In this document: positions 1 to 7,590 of the stretch, in pieces
Layout of the letters: the number at the start of each line of letters is the position of its first letter
How positions within the stretch are numbered: position 1 is the stretch's first letter
Assembly: GCA_910587755.1 (NCBI GenBank)
Contig: CAJUNZ010000020.1
Location: 1 to 37,793 of the forward strand
Length of the DNA: 37,793 nt
Direction of reading: 5' to 3'
Origin: an uncultured Acetatifactor sp.
GTDB taxonomy: Bacteria > Bacillota > Clostridia > Lachnospirales > Lachnospiraceae
Program-made: the position numbers and the translations under genes
The notes under the pieces: generated by a model
Databases searched by the model: none
Told to the model about the DNA's origin: nothing
The model's input: the letters and a program-made list of their open reading frames with translations, nothing else

Positions 1-1
1 C

Positions 2-580
2 GCAGCGCTTAAGATGATAGAGACAAGGATGGAAATACTCAACGATGAGTTCCAGCATGTACACTGCTATAATCCCATCGAGCATATCAAGGCGCGCATT
101 AAGACACCGGAAAGTATTGTGAAGAAGCTGAAACGCGACGGCCGTGAGTCAACAATTGACAACATGGTAAAGTACATAAACGATATCGCGGGAATACGCA
201 TTATCTGCTCCTTTACTTCCGATATCTACCGGATCGCGGACATGATCTGTGAACAGAAGGACATCCAGGTGGTGGCCGTGAAAGATTATATTACCTTTCC
301 CAAGGCCAGCGGCTATAAGAGCTACCACATGATTGTGACTGTGCCGGTGTACCTGTCGGACCGGACTGTGGATACGAAAGTGGAGATTCAGATCAGGACT
401 GTGGCCATGGATTTCTGGGCCAGCCTGGAGCACAAGATTCACTATAAATTCGAGGGGGATGTGCCGGGACATATCCGCACGGAACTGGTGGAATGTGCCA
501 AGATGGTGTCTGACCTGGATGTCAGGATGCTGAAGCTGAATGAAGAACTCCTGGCCATCAGCCTGGAGCACAGCGGATAG
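2..580 (+). CDS. Small alarmone synthetase, RelQ/YjbM-like (p)ppGpp synthetase, 5' end outside window
   Basis: This is a RelA/SpoT-type nucleotidyltransferase domain without the HD hydrolase, TGS or ACT parts. Proteins of this kind transfer pyrophosphate from ATP to GDP/GTP to make (p)ppGpp in the cytoplasm. Visible family motifs are DIAGIRI, GYKSYH and VEIQIRT followed by FWASLEHKIHYK, which form the synthetase fold and substrate pocket. The reading frame is open to the left edge (AALK precedes the first ATG at 14). Because RelQ/YjbM proteins usually have 20-40 more residues before this point, the gene is most likely cut by the window rather than starting at 14. The stop codon lies inside the stem of the downstream terminator. 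Family assignment is firm; which paralogue (RelQ or RelP type) is not. Confidence 0.88.
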   Translation, partial: AALKMIETRMEILNDEFQHVHCYNPIEHIKARIKTPESIVKKLKRDGRESTIDNMVKYINDIAGIRIICSFTSDIYRIADMICEQKDIQVVAVKDYITFPKASGYKSYHMIVTVPVYLSDRTVDTKVEIQIRTVAMDFWASLEHKIHYKFEGDVPGHIRTELVECAKMVSDLDVRMLKLNEELLAISLEHSG

Positions 581-620
581 GGGGGTTCTCCTGTCCGCTG
601 TGCGTTTCCTGTCTTTTTTT
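568..620 (+). terminator. Intrinsic terminator of the alarmone synthetase gene
   Basis: GCACAGCGGATAG (568-580) pairs with CTGTCCGCTGTGC (591-603), 13 bp including one G-U pair, around a 10-nt loop. A T-rich stretch ending in seven Ts (614-620) follows, about 10 nt after the stem. The TAG stop codon of the upstream gene is the last triplet of the 5' arm. Confidence 0.75.
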
Positions 621-639
621 CTGTCTTATGGTTTGCTTT

Positions 640-775
640 AGAGGTAAGGGGTCGAAATGCCTGAAATGAGGAGTGCCCAGGCGCCTTTCGGCACCCGGGC
701 TATTATGAAAAAACCATCTAGTCTGAACCTGCAGTCTTCTCCGAAGAGCCAGCGTCCTGCGTTCATCTAAAAAAG
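640..775. other. Highly structured intergenic element, possible non-coding RNA or dispersed repeat
   Basis: No gene fits in 581-975. The stretch 640-775 holds two consecutive hairpins. The first is GCCCAGGCGCC (675-685) with GGCACCCGGGC (690-700), two A-C mismatches and a TTTC loop. The second is a nested stem GAAC/GTTC (725-728/761-764) plus GCAG/CTGC (731-734/757-760), capped by CTTC/GAAG (736-739/743-746). Runs of six or seven A flank the elements, so on the minus strand each hairpin lies near a T run. I could not match it to any riboswitch class I know. It could be a small RNA on either strand or a genome-dispersed structured repeat. Confidence 0.4.
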
Positions 776-901
776 AGTATATCAGCAAATTATGAATAAG
801 ATATGAATACAATGTAAAAACTTGGTGAATTGTGCTAAAAAGTTTCCTGGCTGAGTGCCATGCTATGCAATCTGCACAAAAACAGTGGGGGAGAGTTGTT
901 G

Positions 902-930
902 TTGTAATACATTGAGAAAAGTGGTAAAAT
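902..930 (+). promoter_or_regulatory. Candidate sigma-A promoter for the coiled-coil protein gene
   Basis: TTGTAA (902-907) and TAAAAT (925-930) are separated by 17 nt and lie 45 nt upstream of the ATG at 976. The -35 box is imperfect. Confidence 0.45.
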
Positions 931-975
931 GTCTGTGCAGGTACAAACAGGCCCAGAACCCCGGGAGGAAGACAA

Positions 976-2259
976 ATGGATATGTTTATGGACAAGCTGG
1001 CACAGAAGCTGACAGCGCAGGAAATCATCAAGGCCAATACGGCCGCGGATATAGAAGAGCTGAACAAGCTGAAGAACCAGATTGCAGAATATAATGAATG
1101 CCTGGCAAGGCTGCAGAAACTGATAGACGATGCCGCCGGACGTCTGGCGGGCACACAGGAGCGCAGCGATGAGATTGACCGTCTGATGACAGAGAACATC
1201 AACGGGATTCAGGCCCTGAAGCAGGAGATATCCCAGGTTCAGGCGAAGCTGGCCTGGAAGGTGGAGACGGCAGGCCGTTCCCTGGAGGAGCGCCTGGATG
1301 CCCTGGACAAAGCTCTGGGGGGCCGCATGGACGTGGTGGGGGGAACCCTCACAGACCGGATGGACCGTCTGGAGGTCTTTCTGGTACAGCAGGCCAATGA
1401 GTCGGGCCGGTCCACGGCGGGAAGAGCGGAGGCTCTGGATCAGGCTCTGGGGAATATGAACCAGGCTCTGGGAAATGTCAACCAGTCCCTGGGGAATCTG
1501 GATCAGTCCCTTGGGGACCGTGTGGATTCGCTGGAAGAAAGTGTGGAGTCCTTTGGGGACCAGATGGAATCTATGGAAGAGGCTCTGGGAAAACGTCTGG
1601 ATTCTCTGGGGACATCCCTGGCGGAGCAGGCCGGAGAGGCAGGCCGTACCATGAAGGACCAGATGGAAGGACAGTTCAACGTGTGGGGGCACTCTGTGGT
1701 GAGCCGCATGGAGGCTGTGGGAAAGACCCTTGGGGGACGCATGGACGAGGCCGGCAAGTCTGCGGCGGAACAGATGCAGGCCATGAATCAGTCTCTGGGA
1801 AGCCGCATGGAGGAGGCAGGCCGGGTTCTGACGGATCAGATCAGTATTCTGGGGCAGGCTATGGGGGACCGTGTGGAGGAGGCAGGCCGTTCCACAGGGG
1901 AGCGGATGACGGCGCTGGACAAGTCCCTGACGGAGCGCCTGTCACAGCAGCAGGAGCAGTTTTCCCGGACGGTGGAGGAGAAGCTTGACAGGCTGGGGGA
2001 ACAGAATTCTGCTCTTATGGAAGAAAAACTCAGCGCCCTGGAGGAGGCGGTGCACAAGGAGTGCGTGAAAGTCTACCGCAATGTCCAGGCAGTTATCACA
2101 GAGGAGGGCGGCAGGCAGTCGGCGGCCCTGGATGAGGCAGGGACGGGCACCGTGACCCTGAAGGGCAGGCTTCGGACTGTGCTGGGGATCTCCGTGCTGT
2201 CCGCAATCTTCTCCCTGGCGGCTCTGGTGATGCAGATCCTTGGGCGGCTGAACCCTTAG
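976..2259 (+). CDS. Tail-anchored coiled-coil repeat protein of unknown function
   Basis: This is a 427-aa protein, almost entirely predicted coiled coil. From about residue 80 to 350 it repeats a loose unit of the form xLGxRMDxxG or AxExGRSxxxRMxAL. At residues 156-183 the units collapse to clean heptads (ALGNMNQ, ALGNVNQ, SLGNLDQ, SLGDRVD). The only hydrophobic stretch is at the very C-terminus (about residues 402-423), so the protein looks tail-anchored with a long cytoplasmic rod. There is no signal peptide. The start is supported by GGGAGGAAG at 961-969 just upstream of the ATG. It resembles the rod parts of chemoreceptor or septation-type proteins only in composition, and I do not recognise a family. 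Repeat-rich DNA makes this gene prone to length variation between strains. Confidence 0.8.
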   Translation: MDMFMDKLAQKLTAQEIIKANTAADIEELNKLKNQIAEYNECLARLQKLIDDAAGRLAGTQERSDEIDRLMTENINGIQALKQEISQVQAKLAWKVETAGRSLEERLDALDKALGGRMDVVGGTLTDRMDRLEVFLVQQANESGRSTAGRAEALDQALGNMNQALGNVNQSLGNLDQSLGDRVDSLEESVESFGDQMESMEEALGKRLDSLGTSLAEQAGEAGRTMKDQMEGQFNVWGHSVVSRMEAVGKTLGGRMDEAGKSAAEQMQAMNQSLGSRMEEAGRVLTDQISILGQAMGDRVEEAGRSTGERMTALDKSLTERLSQQQEQFSRTVEEKLDRLGEQNSALMEEKLSALEEAVHKECVKVYRNVQAVITEEGGRQSAALDEAGTGTVTLKGRLRTVLGISVLSAIFSLAALVMQILGRLNP

Positions 2260-2270
2260 GAATTGTACAG

Positions 2271-2348
2271 AAATAAATTTGCACTTTCAGGAACGTAACG
2301 CCAGTATATATGCATCTTTCCATGCAGATTACTGCAAATTTATTTTTT
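2271..2348 (+). terminator. Probable terminator-like structure with long AT-rich inverted repeat
   Basis: AAATAAATTTGCA (2271-2283) is the exact reverse complement of TGCAAATTTATTT (2333-2345), which runs into a T stretch. The 49-nt interior contains a further short hairpin, TGCAT/ATGCA, around 2311-2325. The position 12 nt after the coiled-coil gene fits a terminator, but the long loop and AT-rich stem are atypical. It could instead be a protein-binding or dispersed repeat element. Confidence 0.45.
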
Positions 2349-2435
2349 GGCACTTCCTTAGGGCGCTGTAGATAAGGTGACGGATGCCGCTTGCGGAGGA
2401 AAAGGCAGGAGGTGTCAGTTGCGGACAGGAGAGTT

Positions 2436-3002
2436 ATGGGAAAGGAAATCTGGAAACCGGGTAACATGCTTTATCCTCTGCCGGTGGTTATGGTGAGCCT
2501 GGCAGAGAGGGAGGCAAAATACAATATTATCACCGTTGCATGGGCGGGTACCGTCTGCACAAACCCGCCCATGGTCAGCATCTCTGTGCGCCCGGAGAGA
2601 TTTTCCCACCGGATCCTGCGTGATACAGGGGAGTTCGTGATCAATCTAACCACGAAGGAGCTGGCATATGCGGCCGATTACTGTGGTGTAAAAAGCGGCA
2701 GAGATGTGGATAAATTCACTGCGCTGGGCCTTACTCCCCTGAAGGCGGATAAGGTCAGCGCTCCTCTGATAGGAGAGAGCCCCGTGAACATTGAGTGCGG
2801 GGTGCGCCAGGTGCTGTCCCTGGGATCCCATGATATGTTTCTGGCGGAAGTTCTTGGGGTTCATGCGGATGAAAAGTATATGGACCACAGGCATAAGTTC
2901 CATCTGGAAAAGGCAGAACCCATTGTCTACTCCCATGGAGGTTATTTTGCGTGCGGGGAGCAGGTGGGGACATTTGGTTTCAGTGTGAGAAAAAAATCCT
3001 GA
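2436..3002 (+). CDS. Flavin reductase-like domain protein (FMN-binding split-barrel)
   Basis: This 188-aa protein belongs to the flavin reductase-like (DIM6/NTAB) family, which binds FMN and often supplies reduced flavin or works as an NAD(P)H:flavin oxidoreductase in the cytoplasm. Recognisable parts are the N-terminal strand with PLPVVMVSL, the TVAWAGTVCTNPPMVSISVRPERFSH block that forms the flavin pocket, GEFVINL, and the C-terminal FHLEKAEPIVYSHGGYF. ATG 2436 is preferred over an upstream TTG at 2391 because AGGAGAG (2427-2433) sits just before it, and because the extra residues are not typical of the family. It is a single gene between two terminator-like structures. The physiological partner cannot be deduced. 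Confidence 0.82.
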   Translation: MGKEIWKPGNMLYPLPVVMVSLAEREAKYNIITVAWAGTVCTNPPMVSISVRPERFSHRILRDTGEFVINLTTKELAYAADYCGVKSGRDVDKFTALGLTPLKADKVSAPLIGESPVNIECGVRQVLSLGSHDMFLAEVLGVHADEKYMDHRHKFHLEKAEPIVYSHGGYFACGEQVGTFGFSVRKKS

Positions 3003-3036
3003 CGGAGTGCATAGTTTGACACAAAAAGGTAAAAAT

Positions 3037-3074
3037 GCATTTATGGGCTGACATAGCCTGTAAATGCTTTTTTT
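3037..3074 (+). terminator. Intrinsic terminator of the flavin reductase-like gene
   Basis: GCATTTATGGGCT (3037-3049) pairs with AGCCTGTAAATGC (3055-3067) over 13 bp including two G-U pairs, with loop GACAT, followed by seven Ts (3068-3074). The ATG at 3035 overlaps this stem, which argues against it being a real start of the next gene. Confidence 0.85.
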
Positions 3075-3106
3075 GTTGCAGTCAAAGGTGCCTGGAGGGA
3101 TCGGTC

Positions 3107-4687
3107 ATGGGAATTGATAAACTTATAAAATATAGGAAATGGAATCATAAAAAAAGCAAAGCTACATATATTAAGATTACGGCGTCCGCACTGCTGCTTT
3201 GCCTGCTGGCAGTGGGTGCCGCCGCCTTTGTGACAGAGGGGGAAAAACAGCCAGTGTTTTACCGCATATGGGTAAACGGCAGAGAAGTGGGGGCGCTGTG
3301 GGACAAGGCCCGTGGAGAGGAGCTGCTCTGGGAGGCCCGCCGGAATGTGGCCCTGGAGAGGGAAGGGCTGGTGTTCATGGAGCCGAGCGTGGAGATCCTG
3401 GAGGAGCGGCGGTGGGAGAAGCCGGACCGGGAACAGGATGTGCTGCGCAGGATGGAGGATGCTCTGCGGGCGGAGATCCTTGAGGAGCGAAGCCCCGTGT
3501 GGGTCCTGAAGGTCAGAGACCGTCTGGTATATCTTTCCAGTCAGGAGGAGGTCAGGGATCTGCTTCAGGCCGCTGTGGACAAGTATGGAGGCGGTGGAGA
3601 TTTTGTGGTGGAACTGGTACAGGATCCCTGCCGGGGGCCTATGGTTCTGGGGGCGGAAGTGGTGGATGGTACGAGTCAGGACACGGAGGAGATGCTGCCC
3701 TGTATGGGAGCGGGAATCCAGGGCTTTTTTGCCGGGCTCCGGAGGGATTTGCTGGAGACATCCGGAAAGCTGACAGGAATCCGCCAGATGGAATTTTCTC
3801 AGGAGATAAAGGTGGCTCAGGCCTGGCTTCCCCAGGAGCAGGTGATGGATTTCTCCCAGGCCCTCAGCCTTCTCCTTCAGGAGGAAGAGACGGAGGGGAT
3901 CTATGTGGTTCAGGAGGGGGATGTGCTCTCGGAGATTGCCCTTCGTCTGGACATTCCCATGGAGAGAATCGTGGCCCTCAACGACAGCCTGGAGAACGAG
4001 AATACCACGCTTCATATTGGGGACAGGCTTGTGGTTTCCCTGCCGGAGCCGGAACTGTCTGTGACATGGGTGGAAGTAGAATGTTATGAGGAAACCTATG
4101 AGGCGGAGGTGGTCTATGTGGATAATGACAGCTGGTATACCAACAAAAGCCAGGTGGCACGTCAGCCTTCTGCGGGGGTTCGGAAAGTGGTGGCGGAAGT
4201 GCGGTACCAAAATGACCGGGAGGTGTCCCGGGAGATTCTGCAGGAGGAGGTGGTGGTGGAAGCAGTGGCAAAGGTTGTGGAGAGGGGCACCAGGGTTCCC
4301 CCGTCCTATGTGCGTCCTGTCGCAGGAGGCCGGCTCAGCTCAGGATTTGGCAGCAGGAACGCCCCTGTGAAAGGCGCAAGCACCAACCACAAGGGGGTGG
4401 ACTGGGCAGTGCCTTCCGGGACCGGAGTCTACGCCTCCTGCGGGGGAAGAGTTTCAAAGGCAGGCTGGGGCAGCGGGTATGGCTATGTGATCTATATTGA
4501 GCATGAGGATGGCAGACAGACCCGCTACGGACACCTGAGCAAGGTCTTGGTGAAGACCGGGCAGGAAGTACGGCAGGGGGACAGGATTGCTCTCAGCGGC
4601 AGCACGGGCAATGTCTCAGGGCCCCATCTGCATTTTGAGATTCTGGTCAACGGCTCCCAGGTGAATCCGCTGAAGTATCTGGAATAG
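3107..4687 (+). CDS. Membrane-anchored LysM-G5-M23 peptidase (murein hydrolase family)
   Basis: This 526-aa envelope protein probably cleaves peptide cross-links in peptidoglycan or acts as a regulator of wall turnover or sporulation. A basic N-terminus is followed by one membrane segment (about residues 24-42). Then come a non-conserved region, a LysM domain (about 265-310, starting IYVVQEGDVLSEIA), a G5-like domain (about 318-400), and a C-terminal M23 (LytM) domain from about 403. All metal ligands of M23 are visible: H428 and D432 in NHKGVD, and H507/H509 in HLHFE. It should therefore be catalytically competent, unlike degenerate LytM regulators. ATG 3107 is chosen because GGAGG at 3094-3098 precedes it by 8 nt; the upstream ATG at 3035 lies in a terminator stem. 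A murA gene follows 182 nt downstream from its own promoter. Confidence 0.88.
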   Translation: MGIDKLIKYRKWNHKKSKATYIKITASALLLCLLAVGAAAFVTEGEKQPVFYRIWVNGREVGALWDKARGEELLWEARRNVALEREGLVFMEPSVEILEERRWEKPDREQDVLRRMEDALRAEILEERSPVWVLKVRDRLVYLSSQEEVRDLLQAAVDKYGGGGDFVVELVQDPCRGPMVLGAEVVDGTSQDTEEMLPCMGAGIQGFFAGLRRDLLETSGKLTGIRQMEFSQEIKVAQAWLPQEQVMDFSQALSLLLQEEETEGIYVVQEGDVLSEIALRLDIPMERIVALNDSLENENTTLHIGDRLVVSLPEPELSVTWVEVECYEETYEAEVVYVDNDSWYTNKSQVARQPSAGVRKVVAEVRYQNDREVSREILQEEVVVEAVAKVVERGTRVPPSYVRPVAGGRLSSGFGSRNAPVKGASTNHKGVDWAVPSGTGVYASCGGRVSKAGWGSGYGYVIYIEHEDGRQTRYGHLSKVLVKTGQEVRQGDRIALSGSTGNVSGPHLHFEILVNGSQVNPLKYLE

Positions 4688-4719
4688 TGGGAGCCCAGAG
4701 AGTGGAAACATTCGTTCTG

Positions 4720-4748
4720 TTTACAAACGGGGAAATATGTGGTAAGAT
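4720..4748 (+). promoter_or_regulatory. Candidate sigma-A promoter of murA
   Basis: TTTACA (4720-4725) and TAAGAT (4743-4748) are spaced by exactly 17 nt. The predicted leader is about 115 nt long. Confidence 0.6.
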
Positions 4749-4869
4749 TACTATCATTCCTGGCAGAGAACAGGAGAAGAGGATACGTTCGGCGTAAATG
4801 CGGGCCGAATCGGGAATGATCTGTGGATTATGATTGATAGAGATGCCGCATTGCGGCAGAGGAAAATAA

Positions 4870-6165
4870 ATGGAACAATACGCAATTAAGGGCGGGAACC
4901 CTCTGGTGGGAGATGTGGAGATAGCAGGGGCTAAGAATGCGGCGCTGCCCATTCTGGCCGCCGCCACCATGACGGATGAGACTGTATATATAGAGAATAT
5001 TCCTGATGTAAGCGATATTAAGATGATTTTGGACACCATGCGGGGCATAGGCGTGGCGGTGCGGCACACAGAGCGGCACAGGGTAATGTTAAATGCCGGA
5101 AATATCAACAATCTTGTAGTGGAAGATGAGGCGATGAAGAAGATCAGGGGCTCCTATTACCTTCTGGGAGCGTTCCTGGGAAAGTATAAACATGCGGAAG
5201 TAGTTCTTCCGGGAGGGTGCGACATAGGATGCCGCGCCATTGATCAGCACCTGAAGGGCTTCCGGGCCCTGGGAGCGGAGGTGTATATTGAGCACGGACT
5301 GGTGAAAGCCAGAGCGGAGCGCCTGCAGGGAAGCCATATCTATATGGACAAGGTCAGCGTGGGCGCCACCATCAATGTGATGATAGCGGCAACCCTGGCG
5401 GAGGGAACCACCATCATCGAGAACTCGGCCAAGGAGCCCCATGTGGTGGACGTGGCCAATTTCCTCAACAGCTGCGGCGCCAATATCAAGGGGGCGGGCA
5501 CGGATGTGATCCGGATCAAGGGTGTCCAGAAGCTCCATGGCACGGAGTACGCCATCATTCCGGATCAGATTGAGGCGGGCACTTTTATGTTCGCGGCGGC
5601 GGTGACAAAGGGCGATGTGACAGTAAAAAATGTGATTCCCAAGCATATGGAATCCATCACGGCCAAGCTTCTGGAGATTGGCTGCGAGGTGGAGGAGGCG
5701 GACGACTGCCTGCGGGTGGTAGCCTCCAAGCCCCCTATGCGCACCCAGGTGAAAACCCTTCCTTACCCTGGTTTTCCCACGGACATGCAGCCCCTGATCA
5801 CGGTGGCCCTGGCCCTGGCAAAAGGAACCAGCATTGTGACAGAGAGCATTTACGAGAACCGTTTCAGGTATGTGGATCAGCTTACCCGGATGGGGGCGGA
5901 CATCAAGGTGGAAGGCGGCGACACCGCCATCATTGACGGGGTGGGCCAGTACACGGGGGCAAGCATTTCCGTTCCGGATCTACGGGCCGGTGCGGCGCTT
6001 GTGATTGCCGCGCTGTCCGCAGAAGGGTTTTCCACCATAGAGAACATCAATTATATAGAGCGGGGCTATGAGGATTTTCATCTGAAACTCAGGAATCTGG
6101 GGGCCCAGATTGAACTGGTGGAGACGGAAAAGGATTACCAGAAGTTCCGGCTGAAGACCGGCTGA
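4870..6165 (+). CDS. murA: UDP-N-acetylglucosamine 1-carboxyvinyltransferase
   Basis: MurA transfers enolpyruvate from PEP to UDP-GlcNAc, the first committed step of peptidoglycan synthesis, in the cytoplasm. The 431-aa length is normal. The protein opens with the typical IKGGNPLVGDVEIAGAKNAALPIL segment, in which the K-N pair binds substrate. The catalytic cysteine is C117 in GGCDIGCRAID, equivalent to Cys115 of E. coli MurA, so it carries the fosfomycin-sensitive residue rather than the resistant Asp. Other conserved blocks are GAGTDVIRI, TLPYPGFPTDMQP and the C-terminal IERGYEDFHLKLRNLGA. AGAGGA lies just before the start codon. Clostridia often carry two MurA paralogues; I cannot tell which this is. 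No clear terminator follows. Confidence 0.95.
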   Translation: MEQYAIKGGNPLVGDVEIAGAKNAALPILAAATMTDETVYIENIPDVSDIKMILDTMRGIGVAVRHTERHRVMLNAGNINNLVVEDEAMKKIRGSYYLLGAFLGKYKHAEVVLPGGCDIGCRAIDQHLKGFRALGAEVYIEHGLVKARAERLQGSHIYMDKVSVGATINVMIAATLAEGTTIIENSAKEPHVVDVANFLNSCGANIKGAGTDVIRIKGVQKLHGTEYAIIPDQIEAGTFMFAAAVTKGDVTVKNVIPKHMESITAKLLEIGCEVEEADDCLRVVASKPPMRTQVKTLPYPGFPTDMQPLITVALALAKGTSIVTESIYENRFRYVDQLTRMGADIKVEGGDTAIIDGVGQYTGASISVPDLRAGAALVIAALSAEGFSTIENINYIERGYEDFHLKLRNLGAQIELVETEKDYQKFRLKTG

Positions 6166-6371
6166 AGAGCAGGGTCCAGGCGGGTTTTATATTTGTGTGC
6201 AAAAATTTGGAATGGCGCAAGCCCCAGGTTCTCCGGCAGCAGTGAGAGGGCCGGCGCCTGGCAGCAAGACTAGGGTGTGTTCGTTTTTGACAATCGGACA
6301 TGCCCTTGGGGTTTCACCTTATAATACCTGACAGGGGTTCTGAAAAAGTGATAGAGTAAAGGAGGATGCTT

Positions 6372-7259
6372 ATGAAAGGCAAGAGATTGGCTGCGGCTTT
6401 GGCGGTTTCCGTGATGACATTTTCCAGTGCTGTGAGCGTATCGGCGGCGGTGCCGGAAGGGCTCTTTGATCCGGAGTATTATGCGGCTACATATGCGGAT
6501 GTAAAGGCAGCGTTTGGAAACGATGCGGAGGTTCTGTACAGGCATTATCTGGAATATGGGATCCAGGAGGGAAGGGCCGGCAGCAGTGTCTTTGATGTGA
6601 GGGCATACAGGGCGCGCTACCAGGATCTGGAGGCTGCATATGGAGATGACTGGGAGGCTTATTTCCAGCACTATTTGACCTGTGGAATCCAGGAGGGCAG
6701 GAACGGTTCTCCCACAGGGGCGGCCCCTGCACAGAATGGTTCCGGTGCAGGAACGGCGGGCAGTGGAACCACGCCCGGCGGCGCAGGAGCGGCAGGCAGT
6801 ACGGCCAAGCCTGGCAGCGAAGGGACGGCGGGCGGTACAACACAGCCTGGCCCGGCAGAGCAGGATCAGTTTATGGAGACTATGGCCAGGGAGGCTTTTG
6901 AGGCTGTGAACCGGTACAGGGCAGAAAACGGGAAGGAAGCTCTTACCTGGAGTGATTCCATCTATGAGGCAGCCAAGGTCCGGGCCCAGGAGTGCGCGGA
7001 AGAGTTCAGCCATACCAGACCGGACGGCTCCCGCTGCTTTTCCGTCTTTGGCAGTATGGGGATTTCCTACGGCGCTGCGGCGGAGAACATTGCAGCCGGA
7101 TATGCTACAGGAGAGGCTGCCGCTGAGGGATGGTATAACAGCGACGGACACAGGAAGAACATGTTGGGAGACAGCTATAAAAAAGCAGCCATCGCATGTT
7201 ATTATGTGGTGGATGGAACTGAGTTTAAGTATTACTGGGTGAACCTGTTCACGGACTGA
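6372..7259 (+). CDS. Secreted CAP/SCP-domain protein with two N-terminal repeats
   Basis: This 295-aa exported protein has a signal peptide (residues 1-25, basic MKGKR start, cleavage near VSA|A). Two copies of a roughly 40-residue aromatic-rich repeat follow (about 30-72 and 73-113, each ending YGIQEGRxGS or CGIQEGRxGS), then a Gly/Thr/Pro-rich linker (about 114-160). The C-terminal CAP domain (about 165-295) shows the family motifs HTRPDG, AAENIAAGY and WYNSDGHRKNML. Bacterial CAP proteins are extracellular and mostly of unknown activity; the repeat probably binds the cell surface. AAAGGAGG at 6358-6365 abuts an ATG at 6366 but is correctly spaced for the ATG at 6372, so the latter is chosen. 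The cassette lies between murA and metK, without an obvious functional link to metK. Confidence 0.85.
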   Translation: MKGKRLAAALAVSVMTFSSAVSVSAAVPEGLFDPEYYAATYADVKAAFGNDAEVLYRHYLEYGIQEGRAGSSVFDVRAYRARYQDLEAAYGDDWEAYFQHYLTCGIQEGRNGSPTGAAPAQNGSGAGTAGSGTTPGGAGAAGSTAKPGSEGTAGGTTQPGPAEQDQFMETMAREAFEAVNRYRAENGKEALTWSDSIYEAAKVRAQECAEEFSHTRPDGSRCFSVFGSMGISYGAAAENIAAGYATGEAAAEGWYNSDGHRKNMLGDSYKKAAIACYYVVDGTEFKYYWVNLFTD

Positions 7260-7278
7260 AATCTGGAAATAAATGCTG

Positions 7279-7307
7279 TTGACAAAGGCCGCTGCAGGTA
7301 GTAGAAT
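7279..7307 (+). promoter_or_regulatory. Sigma-A promoter of the SAM riboswitch-metK unit
   Basis: A consensus TTGACA (7279-7284) and TAGAAT (7302-7307) are separated by 17 nt, directly upstream of the riboswitch. Confidence 0.75.
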
Positions 7308-7332
7308 GTGTATGTACAAGTTAATAGGATTT

Positions 7333-7481
7333 CTCTTATTCAGAGTTGGTGGAGATACATAGGATCGATGAAGCCACGGCAACCCCAATGAGGAAGGTGC
7401 CCACCTGAGCGAGTTTTTCGAACAATAAGAGGATTAAACATGTGATTTGGTCCGCTTATTTTTCATAAGCGGACTTTTTTT
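7333..7481 (+). promoter_or_regulatory. SAM-I (S-box) riboswitch with expression platform controlling metK
   Basis: P1 arms CTCTTATT (7333-7340) and AATAAGAG (7424-7431) enclose the S-box core: CAGAGTTGGTGGAG, GATGAAGCCACGGCAACC and AAGGTGCC. Downstream, GTCCGCTTAT/ATAAGCGGAC (7450-7459/7465-7474) followed by seven Ts is the terminator. The 3' P1 strand with its flank (AATAAGAGGA, 7424-7433) can pair instead with TCCGCTTATT (7451-7460), nine pairs with one A-G mismatch, giving the antiterminator. SAM binding holds P1 closed and allows termination, so this is a transcriptional OFF switch. Class and logic are clear from sequence; no binding data are implied. Confidence 0.93.
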
Positions 7482-7590
7482 ACATGGGGGGCATGACGTT
7501 AGGGTCTGAAGTATGCGGACCCGTCCCCTGCATCCTGGATGGGCGAGGGAATCCAGTACAAAAAAGATACATAAGGAGAGGAAGGAACAG

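Noticed and set aside
640..775. ZTP (pfl) riboswitch on the minus strand, suggested by CGCCTGGGCA
   Set aside because: The upstream conserved half of that riboswitch is missing, and no purine or folate gene lies downstream on that strand.
3035..3106. N-terminal extension of the M23 peptidase from ATG 3035
   Set aside because: This stretch is the terminator stem and T run of the previous gene; a proper ribosome-binding site precedes ATG 3107.
6287..6325. TTGACA (6287-6292) with TATAAT (6320-6325) upstream of the CAP gene
   Set aside because: The boxes are 27 nt apart, too far for a normal sigma-A promoter. TATAAT may still act with an unseen -35, but I could not support it.
6270..7388. Minus-strand frame of 372 codons opposite the CAP-domain gene
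   Set aside because: Shadow of the repetitive + strand gene. It would also read through the metK promoter and part of the S-box.
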